From Gloeotrichia echinulata CP02 (GTDB lineage: Bacteria; Cyanobacteriota; Cyanobacteriia; Cyanobacteriales; Nostocaceae): DNA of 64,000 nt. Made by a program: the position numbers and the translations under genes. Under the pieces are notes generated by a model. It made no database searches and was not told the origin of the DNA. It worked only from the letters and a program-made list of their open reading frames with translations. Position 1 is the stretch's first letter. Each line of letters starts with the position of its first letter. Positions 15,701-25,893 of the stretch are shown here, one piece after another. The DNA lies in the NCBI GenBank assembly GCA_038087035.1, contig CP051187.1:5772001-5836000 (forward strand), written 5' to 3'.

Positions 15701-17149
15701 ATGGTCACCACTGTAAAAACAACAAACATCGGTTTCATTACCCAAATCATCGGTCCGGTTGTAGACGTAAAATTTCCCGGCGGGAAATTGCCACAAATCT
15801 ATAACGCTCTGACCATCAAAGGCACAAACGAAGCTAAACAGGACATCAACCTGACCGTCGAAGTACAGCAACTGCTGGGCGATAATCAAGTGCGGGCTGT
15901 CGCTATGAGTACCACCGATGGCTTAGTACGTGGTCTGGAAGTCGTTGATACTGGCGCTCCCATCAGCGTGCCAGTTGGTAAAGCGACTTTAGGTCGGATT
16001 TTCAACGTTCTTGGCGAACCAGTTGATAATCAAGGCCCTGTAAACGCTGAGGCCACTTTACCCATCCACCGCCCTGCTCCTAAATTCACTGAACTAGAAA
16101 CCAAGCCCTCTGTATTCGAGACTGGGATTAAAGTGGTTGACCTGCTAACTCCCTATCGACGCGGTGGTAAAATTGGTCTGTTCGGCGGTGCGGGTGTTGG
16201 TAAAACCGTGATCATGATGGAGTTGATCAACAACATCGCTACCCAGCACGGTGGTGTATCGGTTTTTGCTGGTGTGGGTGAGCGCACCCGCGAAGGTAAT
16301 GACCTCTACAACGAAATGATTGAATCTGGGGTGATCAACAAAGACAACCTCAACGAATCGAAAATTGCTCTGGTATACGGTCAAATGAACGAGCCACCCG
16401 GAGCAAGAATGCGCGTGGGTCTGTCTGGATTGACAGTAGCTGAGTACTTCCGTGATGTTAACAAGCAAGACGTGTTGCTGTTTGTTGACAACATCTTCCG
16501 GTTCGTACAAGCAGGTTCAGAAGTATCGGCGCTGTTGGGTCGGATGCCCTCAGCGGTAGGATACCAGCCTACACTAGGAACCGATGTGGGTGCATTACAA
16601 GAGCGGATTACCTCAACTACAGAAGGTTCAATCACCTCCATTCAAGCCGTCTACGTACCAGCGGATGACTTGACCGACCCCGCACCTGCAACCACCTTCG
16701 CTCACTTGGACGGAACTACAGTGCTGTCTCGGAGTTTGGCATCTAAGGGAATTTATCCAGCTGTGGACCCCTTAAATTCTACCTCCACCATGCTACAGCC
16801 CAACATTGTCGGTGATGAACACTACAACACTGCCCGTGCTGTACAAGCAACCCTGCAACGTTATAAAGAACTCCAAGATATTATTGCAATTCTGGGTTTA
16901 GACGAATTGTCTGAAGACGACCGTCTTACCGTAGCACGGGCGCGGAAGGTTGAGCGCTTCCTATCTCAGCCATTCTTCGTAGCAGAAGTATTCACCGGCT
17001 CTCCTGGTAAGTATGTGAAGTTGGAAGATACTATCAAAGGATTCCAGCAAATTCTGTCTGGTGAGTTGGATGCTTTACCAGAACAGGCTTTCTACTTAGT
17101 AGGTGACATTAGCGAAGCGAAAGCTAAAGCTGAAAAACTCAAAGGTTAG
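15701..17149 (+). CDS. atpB: ATP synthase F1 subunit beta
   Basis: Catalytic subunit of the thylakoid/plasma-membrane F1Fo ATP synthase. At 482 aa it shows the P-loop GGAGVGKTVIM (near 155), GERTREGNDLY with the catalytic Glu, ALVYGQMNEPPGARMRVGLS, the DNIFRF Walker B region and the DELSEDD loop (DELSEED in most species). In cyanobacteria this gene is usually called atpB (atpD in enterobacteria) and sits with atpC away from the main atp cluster, as here. Expression is probably from a promoter in 15535-15690. Confidence 0.98.
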   Translation: MVTTVKTTNIGFITQIIGPVVDVKFPGGKLPQIYNALTIKGTNEAKQDINLTVEVQQLLGDNQVRAVAMSTTDGLVRGLEVVDTGAPISVPVGKATLGRIFNVLGEPVDNQGPVNAEATLPIHRPAPKFTELETKPSVFETGIKVVDLLTPYRRGGKIGLFGGAGVGKTVIMMELINNIATQHGGVSVFAGVGERTREGNDLYNEMIESGVINKDNLNESKIALVYGQMNEPPGARMRVGLSGLTVAEYFRDVNKQDVLLFVDNIFRFVQAGSEVSALLGRMPSAVGYQPTLGTDVGALQERITSTTEGSITSIQAVYVPADDLTDPAPATTFAHLDGTTVLSRSLASKGIYPAVDPLNSTSTMLQPNIVGDEHYNTARAVQATLQRYKELQDIIAILGLDELSEDDRLTVARARKVERFLSQPFFVAEVFTGSPGKYVKLEDTIKGFQQILSGELDALPEQAFYLVGDISEAKAKAEKLKG

Positions 17150-17179
17150 AAATTAGTCCAAAGTCAAACAGTCAAGAGT

Positions 17180-17245
17180 CCAACGTCAAAATATTGACAC
17201 TTGACTCTTGACACTTGACTCTTGACACTTGACTCTTGATTGTTG
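17180..17245. repeat. TTGACTC/TTGACAC heptamer repeat between atpB and atpC
   Basis: A run of alternating TTGACAC and TTGACTC heptamers fills most of the 103-base gap between the two ATP synthase genes. It lies inside the presumed operon, so it is transcribed with it. Confidence 0.8.
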
Positions 17246-17252
17246 AAAACTT

Positions 17253-17666
17253 ATGACATTAACCGTCCGTGTAATTGCTCCAGATAAAACAGTCTGGGAT
17301 GCTGAAGCTGAAGAAATAGTTTTACCCAGCACCACTGGTCAACTAGGTATCTTGAGTGGTCACGCGCCACTTTTGACCGCCCTAGATACCGGGGTCATGC
17401 GAGTTCGTGCCAGCAAAAATCAGAATTGGCAAGCGATCGCCCTTTTGGGTGGTTTTGCTGAAGTCGATGACAATGAAGTGACAATTCTGGTTAACAGTGC
17501 TGAACGTGGCGACACTATTAACATTGAGGAAGCTCGTGCTGCTTTTAACGAAGCACAAGCAGGGCTAAGTCAGGTAACAGCAGATGATCGCCAAGCACAA
17601 TTCCAGGCAAATCAAGCCTTCAAACGCGCCCGCGCTCGCTTTCAAGCTGCAGGCGGCTCGGTCTAA
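17253..17666 (+). CDS. atpC: ATP synthase F1 subunit epsilon
   Basis: The 137-aa central-stalk subunit. Seen: the N-terminal beta sandwich (LTVRVIAPDKTVWDAEAEEI, PSTTGQLGILSGHAPLLTAL) and the C-terminal helical pair (INIEEARAAFNEAQAGL, QANQAFKRARARFQAAGG). Epsilon couples rotation and inhibits ATP hydrolysis. It lies downstream of atpB on the same strand, as in other cyanobacteria. A TTAGGAG repeat follows at about 17680-17708. Confidence 0.97.
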   Translation: MTLTVRVIAPDKTVWDAEAEEIVLPSTTGQLGILSGHAPLLTALDTGVMRVRASKNQNWQAIALLGGFAEVDDNEVTILVNSAERGDTINIEEARAAFNEAQAGLSQVTADDRQAQFQANQAFKRARARFQAAGGSV

Positions 17667-17847
17667 AATTTGACAGTGGGGAGTTAGGAGTTAGGAGTTA
17701 GGAGTTTCCAGTTATTCCCCCCTATCCCTCTCTCCCTCTCTCCCTAAAATTAATGTAGCTAACAAAATTACACTAAGTTTAAGAAAACTGACATCACCAA
17801 AGTGTAGTGATAACTTAGATAATTAGTTGCCCAGAAGGGCAAAAATT

Positions 17848-19962
17848 ATGAAAAGTTATTCATGTTCTCTTGGTAAGCGCAATCAGAATAAATTCGGTCA
17901 TTTTGCAGCTTCTATAGTCGGTACATTGGCACTGGTGGTAAGTATTAATTCTGCTAATGCTACTCCCGTAAAAACAGCTACTGCAAAACAAAATAGCCCT
18001 GTATCAGTCCAACTAAATCAAACAAAACCAGTCATTGCCCAGTTACAAACCAACAAGCCTCAATATCAGGCGATGGAACTGTCTCCTGGGATAATCATCC
18101 CCATTGTGCTTTTTGGTGGTGTGATCATCTTTGGTACCCTGTTCTTTGGCGGATTGGTCGTCATTGGTGAACGGGAAGTAGGTATTGTGGTGAGAAAATT
18201 CACCCTTTCCGGGCGTGGAATCCCATCTGGAGGATTAATTGCTCTCAATGGTGAAGCAGGTTTGCAAGCGGATACTCTCGCGCCTGGTTGGCACTGGGGT
18301 TATTGGCCTTGGCAGTACTCAGTTCGCAAAGAGCAGGTGGTTGTTGTCCCTCAAGGGGAAATCGCCCTGATTGTGGCTGCAGATGGGGCTTCCAACCCGC
18401 CAGAGCGGATTTTGGGCAAAATCGTCGATTGTGATAACTTTCAAGATGCGCGGAAATTCCTCACCCACGGTGGCGAAAAAGGTCGGCAAATGGGTTTTCT
18501 CACAGCGGGTACATACCGCATCAACACCGCCCTGTTTAAAGTGATTATGGCATCAAACGCCAGCGCTCACGGCATGAATCCAGAACAGTTGCGGGTGTAT
18601 AATCTAGCCGCCGATAAAGTTGGGATTGTCACTACCTTGGATGGTTTACCAATTCCCGGTGGTGAACTTGCAGGTCCGATAATTGGTGGACATGATAACT
18701 TCCAAAGTGGTCAGAAATTTATTGATGGCGGTGGAAGACGGGGTTTGCAAGAGCAAATTCTACTTTCTGGTTCCTGGAACCTGAATCCTTGGTTTGTCCA
18801 GGTTGAACAAGTCCCAATGACAGAAATTCCCATTGGCTATGTGGGCGTGGTCATTTCTTTCGTGGGGAAAGCCCATCAAGATGTCAGTGGTGCAGCCTTC
18901 ACCCACGGTAACTTGGTGAATCAGGGACATAAGGGCGTGTGGGTAGAACCACTTTATCCTGGTAAGCACCCGATTAATTCCCGGATTATGAAAATTGAAT
19001 TGGTGCCTACGACCAACATTGTTTTAAACTGGTCAGGTCGCACCGAACGCCACAGCTATGATGCTAAACTAGCTTCCCTGACAGTGCGATCGCGTGATGG
19101 GTTTGCCTTTGATTTAGAAGTAGCGCAAATTATCCATGTGGGTGCTTTAGATGCGCCAAAGGTAATTTCTCGCGTTGGTGCCATGCAAAATCTGGTAGAC
19201 CATGTATTAGAACCGACCATCGGTAACTATTTCCGCAACTCCGCCCAAGACTATACTGTACTAGACTTTCTCACTGCCCGAAGCGAACGCCAATCGGAAG
19301 CCGCTGAGTATATTAAAACAGCACTGCGGGCTTATGACGTGCAAGCGATCGACACCCTCATCGGTGATATTCAGCCGCCAGCGTCCTTAATGCAGACACA
19401 GACAGACCGGAAAATTGCCGAAGAACAACGCAAAACCTATGAAGTGCAGCAAATGGCGCAAACCCAACGCCAACAACTAGTAAGGGAGACAGCATTGGCT
19501 GATATTCAGCAAGAAATGGTGAAATCCGAGCAGAGTGTACAAATTGCCGAACTCAAAGCCCAAGCCGAAATTAAGCAAGCTAATGGTCAAGCCGAGTCCA
19601 CAAAACTACGGGCAATTGCGGAGGCTGAAGGTATCCGTGCCACAGGTAACGCCAAAGCTGAAACCTACCGCACTGGTGTGGAAGCCTTGGGAACACAAGG
19701 TTATACAGCAATGCAGCTGATGCAAATTATCGGCGATCGCAACGTCCGATTGATACCAGATATCCTGGTTGGTGGTAGCAACGGTAGCACCAACGGCTTG
19801 GTCGATGGGTTACTTTCGATGATTTTATGGAATCAAACCGGTAAGCAAGGCGAAGTGACACCAACACCATTGCATACCCAAGCAGTAGTTAAAAGCCAAT
19901 CCACGTCACAAAATGGTATTCCGCCGATAGTTGTAGATTTACCGAAAGTTCACACTCCCTAA
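17848..19962 (+). CDS. Flotillin-like SPFH protein with N-terminal membrane region
   Basis: A 704-aa protein. A hydrophobic N-terminal segment (residues 15-35) is followed by a polar linker, a strong membrane helix (IIIPIVLFGGVIIFGTLFFG, near 85) and a long SPFH region with repeated EVGIVV/IPIGYVGVVISF modules. A coiled, Ala/Glu/Gln-rich domain (QTQRQQLVRETALADIQQEM, KAQAEIKQANGQAESTKLRA) and a low-complexity tail come last. It probably scaffolds membrane microdomains. The ATG at 17848 is chosen over a TTG at 17827. This is the second SPFH gene in the window. Confidence 0.87.
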   Translation: MKSYSCSLGKRNQNKFGHFAASIVGTLALVVSINSANATPVKTATAKQNSPVSVQLNQTKPVIAQLQTNKPQYQAMELSPGIIIPIVLFGGVIIFGTLFFGGLVVIGEREVGIVVRKFTLSGRGIPSGGLIALNGEAGLQADTLAPGWHWGYWPWQYSVRKEQVVVVPQGEIALIVAADGASNPPERILGKIVDCDNFQDARKFLTHGGEKGRQMGFLTAGTYRINTALFKVIMASNASAHGMNPEQLRVYNLAADKVGIVTTLDGLPIPGGELAGPIIGGHDNFQSGQKFIDGGGRRGLQEQILLSGSWNLNPWFVQVEQVPMTEIPIGYVGVVISFVGKAHQDVSGAAFTHGNLVNQGHKGVWVEPLYPGKHPINSRIMKIELVPTTNIVLNWSGRTERHSYDAKLASLTVRSRDGFAFDLEVAQIIHVGALDAPKVISRVGAMQNLVDHVLEPTIGNYFRNSAQDYTVLDFLTARSERQSEAAEYIKTALRAYDVQAIDTLIGDIQPPASLMQTQTDRKIAEEQRKTYEVQQMAQTQRQQLVRETALADIQQEMVKSEQSVQIAELKAQAEIKQANGQAESTKLRAIAEAEGIRATGNAKAETYRTGVEALGTQGYTAMQLMQIIGDRNVRLIPDILVGGSNGSTNGLVDGLLSMILWNQTGKQGEVTPTPLHTQAVVKSQSTSQNGIPPIVVDLPKVHTP

Positions 19963-20710
19963 CGGATTTCCAATTACAGCCATTTTTAGGTAAACAGACC
20001 ACAGGGTAAGGGAGCAAGGCCTTGCGCCCCTGCTCCCTGCTCCCTTGCTTCTTTTTGAACGCACCCCAACAATAAAGGCAATATAGTTGGGGAAACTTTG
20101 CGCTAAAAATAGCGTTACCAGAAAAACTGGCGTTCTCAGTGTGTCGTTGGAACTTTTGCCTACGTTGGCGAAGCCTGCGCTCCGCGCATACACTCTAGTA
20201 AAAATGTTAGTAATATTAGGAACAAAACTAATAATTACTAATATAAAAATGGTCGTGTCTCCAGGTTTTACCTTTTACCGTACCAACTGTATTGTACCAC
20301 GTACCCTGGGTTTCGCTAACCCTACCTAAACTTCCTTATAGGTAGGGACTGCGCTCAACATTTTTGTTCAATTTTATCTGTTAGTGGTTGCTATTTTCTC
20401 AGAAGAAACCGTTCATAGAAATCTGGACAAAGCTACCCAAGAATAGACAATACTAGACAACTACGTTTGTAATCAAAGTCCAAAGTCCTAAAACTACAGG
20501 GATAAACGGCAATCCCTCTATCCCCTCAAACAAATTGGGGATTACTTTTCTAGCTGGATTAAGCCTATAGATTCAACTGTTGAAGTTGTCTTGGCTAAAA
20601 AATAGATAAAGTACTGCAAAACATCCGATTTGACGGCGGCTTTACCTACTCTCAGAATATCAGAATAGGGTTAGCGTGAGCAAATACTCCCCATTTTTGT
20701 CCAGTAATGT
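19963..20710. other. 748-bp gene-free region with dispersed repeats
   Basis: No credible gene is visible. A GCAAGGCCTTGC palindrome is centred near 20020. A small dispersed repeat starting GTTGGCGAAGCCTGCGC lies at about 20165-20190; it resembles the one inserted in tnpB at 29871. The remainder is AT-rich and may carry the terminators of the two convergent genes, but no clear stem-plus-T-run is seen. Confidence 0.5.
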
Positions 20711-23005
20711 CTACATGTGGGTAGTAATTAAGTTACAGTTCCTCACCCACTCACAATGGAAACCAAAGGGAACTCGTTGGGGGATAATTAGGCGAGCGAC
20801 AGGTTCAGCGGTGATATTCTGAGCATCCAAAATAATCAATTCCGAGCGCTTGGTAATAGAATCGTGAATATAGGTTAATACCCATCCCTCATCTTCAGCT
20901 TTGCTACCTGGACGCGGTGCGAACACACATTCACCACCAAAGCGTCCACGGCCAAAATGATAAGATTGCGCTGTTCCTGCTTCTAAGTCATACTTCTTGA
21001 CTCCATCAAATAGTGGTCGTTCCATGTACATGGCGCCAATTCCCGCATACACATAGCGCATCTTGCGTCCGATTAAGTTATCGTTGATGCGGGGAAACTC
21101 ACAAACTTCGTCGTCAAGCATTTCCTCTTGAACTTGACCAGTAGATAGATTAAACCGCCAACGATACAATTTAGTGAGTTCTGGTTCAAGTTTTGTCGCC
21201 GAGCTGTTAGTGCTGTCAAAATCAACAGGATTTTCTTTGTCAGGGATAAATAGTTGCGTCCAATCCATGCGATATGCGACTAAAATCACCTCGTTACCCT
21301 CTTCGTAGGCGTTGACGACGTGATAAACCATACAGTTTGGCACAGTAAACCAGCGCATTTCTCCCCCATGTCGAGGGATAATTCCAAAACGACTGGGTTT
21401 ATTGCGTTCAAAAACGAGGGGTATTTTACCTTGCATGATTCGCATCGGCTTGAGGGCTAGAGGCATATCCATGAAAATCGTGTATTTTTCAGTAATGGCG
21501 AAATCATGCATACTGATCGGCGAAGGAATGTCAATGGGTATGGTTTTGACAATTTTTCCTTCTGGTGAGACGATGCCATATTGAACGTAGGGTTTAGTTA
21601 GAGGTTGATAGCCAAAGAAGATCATTTCCCCGGTTTTAGCATCGACCTTTGGGTGAGCGGTGAAGGGGAACGTCAACTGTCCATTAAAGGTATAAGGGCC
21701 AACAGTTTCTAAATCGGGAACGCTCAGTTCATACGGTTCTCCTCCTTCCCAAAGAGCGAGCAACCGTCCATGATGCCAAACTAGAGCAGTATTGGCGACA
21801 TTTTTCATCATGAACCCGTGAGGTTGATCGAAGCGAGGGAGATTGAGTAACCCTGGCCAAATTGCTTGACCTTCTTTTTCTTCGATCTTAAACCCTTCGG
21901 TACGAACGTAACGGTTACGATAACTGGCTGTGCCGTCAAGAATGTGTACTCCGTGAATCATGCCATCCCCATCAAACCAATGATACAGATCCAAGGGGAA
22001 GAAATGGGGGTTCGGCCCAATCCGAAAAAACATTCCCGACAATTCTTGTGGTAGTTTACCAATGACTTCTAGGTTGTCTGCCGTAATTTCTTGATGAACC
22101 GGTGCGAAGTTGGAGGTTAAGAAGCGATGGGCTAATTCTTCTTTGACTTTTGGGTCTGACTGTGATGCTGTAATTTTACTAAAAATTGCTTGGGGAACGC
22201 GAGCATAAGCGAAGCCTTTTTTGAGGTTTTTTCCGGCTATTTCTGGTGAGTCGGGGGTATCAGGAGTCACTTTAGCCAGGAAATTAGGATCGAGGAAGAT
22301 ACTGGCTAAACGTTTCTGGAGAGCCGTTTGGCGAGTATTTTTGTCAGCAAAAGCTGCTAAGAGTTCTTTTTCCCGTTCGTCAATTACCCCATCACTTGTC
22401 ACTAAGCTTTCTAGAACTTCGTCTAGTGTAGCGAATTTTTGCGGACTGGGATTTTCTCCTAAATAAGCTTGTAACCAATCAAAGCACTCTTGGGGTTGTA
22501 CTGGCTTGCTGTCGGATAATAAACCTTGAATCTCTGCATCTTCAGCCAAGCCTTTTTGGGTTGCAACTTTGGCTAAATATTCTTTTTCTCCGGGTTCGAG
22601 TACACCATCAAGCCAAGCCATTCCAACCAGAATTTTGAACAATTCCTTATTCTTTTGTAAAGATTTTTGTTGATAAGCAAGTAAAGTAGCTTTGGGAATG
22701 GCTATATCAAAATGTTCGTTATTGCTTGCATCATTGCGAATATTCTTTTCACTGCTGTAAAAAATTTCGGAAATTTCAGGGTTTTTGACGATGATATATA
22801 AATCGGGATTACCTTCAAATATTTCTAATGCATTTTTGAAATTTGCTTCCGTGTAAGTAATTTCAAAGTTGCCATCATTATCAGTTTGTGTTTGCCCTAA
22901 TTTATCATTCTTCAAAATATCTTTATCAAATGCTTCGACAACTAAATTATTAAGTCCTGCTCCGCTTTCAGCTTCGTAAACTCTTCCTGTTACTTTAAAT
23001 AACAT
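20711..23005 (-). CDS. Carotenoid oxygenase fused to TTR-like and TerB-like N-terminal domains
   Basis: At 764 aa it is far longer than the usual 460-500 aa. Residues 1-95 look like a transthyretin/carboxypeptidase-regulatory beta sandwich (VTGRVYEAESGAGLNNLVVE). Residues 105-245 contain two helical EPGEKEYLAKVA/DEREKELLAAFA-type repeats of TerB character. From about 290 follows a carotenoid cleavage oxygenase with iron-binding histidines in FTAHPK, SMHDF, YHVVNAYEEG and GFHCEW. The enzyme class cleaves carotenoid double bonds with O2; substrate unknown. The last residues after GFHCEWV differ from the family norm. The start ATG at 23005 is preceded by GGAGGATTACC. Confidence 0.88.
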   Translation of the reverse strand: MLFKVTGRVYEAESGAGLNNLVVEAFDKDILKNDKLGQTQTDNDGNFEITYTEANFKNALEIFEGNPDLYIIVKNPEISEIFYSSEKNIRNDASNNEHFDIAIPKATLLAYQQKSLQKNKELFKILVGMAWLDGVLEPGEKEYLAKVATQKGLAEDAEIQGLLSDSKPVQPQECFDWLQAYLGENPSPQKFATLDEVLESLVTSDGVIDEREKELLAAFADKNTRQTALQKRLASIFLDPNFLAKVTPDTPDSPEIAGKNLKKGFAYARVPQAIFSKITASQSDPKVKEELAHRFLTSNFAPVHQEITADNLEVIGKLPQELSGMFFRIGPNPHFFPLDLYHWFDGDGMIHGVHILDGTASYRNRYVRTEGFKIEEKEGQAIWPGLLNLPRFDQPHGFMMKNVANTALVWHHGRLLALWEGGEPYELSVPDLETVGPYTFNGQLTFPFTAHPKVDAKTGEMIFFGYQPLTKPYVQYGIVSPEGKIVKTIPIDIPSPISMHDFAITEKYTIFMDMPLALKPMRIMQGKIPLVFERNKPSRFGIIPRHGGEMRWFTVPNCMVYHVVNAYEEGNEVILVAYRMDWTQLFIPDKENPVDFDSTNSSATKLEPELTKLYRWRFNLSTGQVQEEMLDDEVCEFPRINDNLIGRKMRYVYAGIGAMYMERPLFDGVKKYDLEAGTAQSYHFGRGRFGGECVFAPRPGSKAEDEGWVLTYIHDSITKRSELIILDAQNITAEPVARLIIPQRVPFGFHCEWVRNCNLITTHM

Positions 23006-23549
23006 GGTAATCCTCCACTTGATAAAATGTTCATCAATGAAATTGCCAACCTACGCCTTTTATGCTAAAAAGCGTTGTTTATGATTCATTATTTCGTTAT
23101 AATTAGACAATTTTCTAAATTTGTCAACAGGCAAAAATGTATTAAATATTACAAAATATTGCAATTGATAGATTTTTGTAATAGAATAAATATTTATACT
23201 GAAAATTTTCCATATATTGTTTCAAAGTTTACTATCTAATATTCCGAGTGAGGGTAGAGTGCGTCAGACCTAAAATCTTGAAAGCATATCATTTTTCTGG
23301 TTTTATGACGTACCCTCCAAATTGGACATTTTTTTCCTTGTCAGTCTCTAAGTGTCTTATTTGTGTTTTTAGTTTTCACAAATTAGTATAAAAAATAACA
23401 TTAAATTAATCTAAATAAAATATTCCGATGTCATACCAATTCTTTAAACTCCAGGATAAAGTCTCAATCAAGTATCTACCTGCGCCCAGCAGATGCAATC
23501 ATAGATTTGGTTAAGAGGATGTTTTGTTAATTTCGGAAGATAAAAAATT
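23006..23549. other. AT-rich divergent intergenic region
   Basis: The 544 bases separate two divergent genes and must contain both promoters. The sequence is very AT-rich with A and T runs. I see no gene, repeat or clear operator. Confidence 0.5.
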
Positions 23550-25304
23550 TTGAATTTCTTACACGAACGTTATCGCTTACTCAAGTTAATTGGTAGAGGT
23601 GGATTCTGTAAAACCTACCTCGGTGTAGACGAGGGCGAATTTCCCCCAGTTCCTTGTGTTGTTCAACAACTTTCTAATGACAACCAAACACCAGCAGCCT
23701 TTGTGCAAAAGGCGCAGTTGCTAGAGGAACTAGGACAGCATCCACAAATTCCCGCTTTACTTGCACACTTCCAAGATGATCAGTATTTTTATTTGGTGCA
23801 GGAGTTTATTGCTGGCGCTAATTTGACTACCTTATTGGCAGAAGAGGGAACATTTAGTGAAACTCAAATTTGGCAACTTTTAGAGAATATATTACCAGTT
23901 ATTAAATTGATTAGCGATCGCCATCTCATCCACCGCGATATTAAACCAGAAAATATTATTCGTACATCCCCCGGAAATCTCGTCTTAGTCGATTTTGGCG
24001 CGGCTATAATTACCAGCGCAATTAACCAGCTAACTGTTGAAAATAGTGTTGGTAGTCCAGAATATATCGCCCCAGAACAAGCCCAGGGAAAACCAGTTTT
24101 TGCGAGTGACCTTTACAGCCTAGGTGTAACTTGCATTCACCTACTTACCCAGATTCCGCCCTTTGATTTATTTGATATTGCTAACGATTGCTGGGTGTGG
24201 CAACAGTATCTTACCACCAGAGTCAGTAACCGCCTGACGCAAATCCTCAATAAACTTCTACAAAATCCCCTTACCCAACGCTTTCAAACAGCCGATGAAG
24301 TCATGCAAACAATGGGTATCGCCAATACATACAGTTACCCAGCAATAACTGTAGAGTCTATCAGCGGTGCAAAATTCCCAATTCATCCACAGTGGCAATG
24401 CATACATACAATAAGTAGATTTTCCGGTATATCTGCTAGTATCAATGCCCTAGCCATCAGCCCTGATGGTAACACCCTCGCCAGTGGTGACGATGACAAA
24501 ATCATGAGATTATGGGACTTAAACAGCAAAAAACTGCTAACTAGCCCCAGAGGACATACTCAAGCCGTAAAATCTGTAGCTTTTAGTCCAGATGGGCAAA
24601 CTTTAGCAACAGGTAGCGACGATCAAACTATCAAATTGTGGAATCTCAACACATTCCTAGAAATTTTTACCCTACTCGGTCACACAAATGCAGTTAAATC
24701 AGTAGCTTTCAGTCCAGATGGGCAAATTTTGGCTAGTGGGAGTTGGGATAAAACCGTCAAACTCTGGGATGTAAATACAAGCCAAGAAATTTGTACCCTG
24801 ACTGGACATCAATTACAAGTAAGTTCAGTAGCCTTTAGTCCCCAAGGAGAACTTTTAGCCAGCGCCAGTTTTGACAGAACCATTCGCCTGTGGCAACTTC
24901 CTGCAAGAGAATTGAAAAACCGCCTAGATTATACCTTGTTAGGCACCTTTTCAGGACATACTAGGACGGTTTTAACAATCGCTTTTAGCCCCGATGGCAA
25001 AATTTTGGCATCGGGTAGCGACGATAACACAATAAAATTGTGGGAGGTAAACACTGGTCAGATAATTACCACACTTTCAGGACATTCCTGGTCAGTGGTA
25101 GCATTAGCATTCACTGCTGATGGCGAAACGCTGATTAGTGCCAGTTGGGATCAGACAGTTAAACTGTGGAGAGTAAGTACCGCACAAGAAATTGCTACTT
25201 TATGGGGTCACGTAGACTCCGTATCTGCCATTGCTGTGAGCCAAGTTGGACAACTGATTGCTAGCGGTAGCAGGGACAAGACTATCAAATTATGGCAGCC
25301 TTAA
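23550..25304 (+). CDS. Protein kinase-like domain with C-terminal WD40 propeller
   Basis: A 584-aa protein. The N-terminal kinase domain (residues 8-265) has IGRGGFCKTYLG as glycine loop, HLIHRDIKPENII as catalytic loop, VDFGAA as metal loop and SPEYIAPEQ as activation segment. The ATP-anchoring lysine expected in CVVKQ reads CVVQQ (codon CAA), and the loop glycine before K is Cys, so activity is doubtful. Seven WD40 repeats follow (for example VKSVAFSPDGQTLATGSDDQ), forming a propeller for protein binding. Start is TTG with GGAAG upstream. It is soluble, probably a signalling scaffold. Confidence 0.88.
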   Translation: MNFLHERYRLLKLIGRGGFCKTYLGVDEGEFPPVPCVVQQLSNDNQTPAAFVQKAQLLEELGQHPQIPALLAHFQDDQYFYLVQEFIAGANLTTLLAEEGTFSETQIWQLLENILPVIKLISDRHLIHRDIKPENIIRTSPGNLVLVDFGAAIITSAINQLTVENSVGSPEYIAPEQAQGKPVFASDLYSLGVTCIHLLTQIPPFDLFDIANDCWVWQQYLTTRVSNRLTQILNKLLQNPLTQRFQTADEVMQTMGIANTYSYPAITVESISGAKFPIHPQWQCIHTISRFSGISASINALAISPDGNTLASGDDDKIMRLWDLNSKKLLTSPRGHTQAVKSVAFSPDGQTLATGSDDQTIKLWNLNTFLEIFTLLGHTNAVKSVAFSPDGQILASGSWDKTVKLWDVNTSQEICTLTGHQLQVSSVAFSPQGELLASASFDRTIRLWQLPARELKNRLDYTLLGTFSGHTRTVLTIAFSPDGKILASGSDDNTIKLWEVNTGQIITTLSGHSWSVVALAFTADGETLISASWDQTVKLWRVSTAQEIATLWGHVDSVSAIAVSQVGQLIASGSRDKTIKLWQP

Positions 25305-25335
25305 AGGTTGTCAAGAGTCAAGGGTCAAGAGTCTA

Positions 25336-25393
25336 TGCCCTATGCCCCATGCCCCATGCCCCATGCCCCATGCCCAATGCCCAATGCCCAATA
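25336..25393. repeat. Heptamer repeat (CCCCATG/CCCAATG)n
   Basis: About eight degenerate heptamer copies between two convergent genes, the first units CCCCATG and the last CCCAATG. Confidence 0.8.
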
Positions 25394-25400
25394 GATAATA

Positions 25401-25700
25401 TCAGGCGCTACCTGTAAAGGCAACTTCAGGAAACTTCAATTGAGCTTCCGCCATTGGGCGGTTTCTGCCTTCTTCTTGCCAGTAGTTAATCACTTCTGTT
25501 GCTTTATTGAGCAACTCAACGCGATCAAGGTCAGTAATCCAGTGTTTGGATTCAAGTTCTTTTTTTAACTCTTCCCAGGCATCATTCCTAGGCCAGAAAA
25601 AGTACTTAGTCAAAGGACTTGTGCCTTTGCCTACAACCTGATCAACTGCGAGAGCGACGTTTTCGTCTAACCAAAGAATCTTCAAAATAAACTTGGTCAA
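25401..25700 (-). CDS. ycf65: Ribosomal protein PSRP-3 (Ycf65)
   Basis: The 99-aa protein matches the cyanobacterial and plastid-specific 30S protein PSRP-3 throughout. Motifs are LKILWLDENVALAVDQVVGK, TSPLTKYFFWPRNDAWEEL and NYWQEEGRNRPMAEAQLKFP. It is a small-subunit component present only in cyanobacteria and plastids, thus a lineage marker for this window. ATG start at 25700. Its upstream region borders the IsrB element at about 190 bases. Confidence 0.95.
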   Translation of the reverse strand: MTKFILKILWLDENVALAVDQVVGKGTSPLTKYFFWPRNDAWEELKKELESKHWITDLDRVELLNKATEVINYWQEEGRNRPMAEAQLKFPEVAFTGSA

Positions 25701-25893
25701 TCACACCTCCGGGGAATATCCGGGCATAGCTTAATAACTTAGCGATCGCCTATTGTAACCCAATACCTTACCAGATGGGGGCATACTTCTTTTGGCTTAA
25801 GCTAATTTACGCTCAGGTAGGGAAGATGCCCAGATTCCTGATACCTAGAAAGTTTATCATAAATTGTAGTCAGCGCTTTTTGAGATGCTTGTC

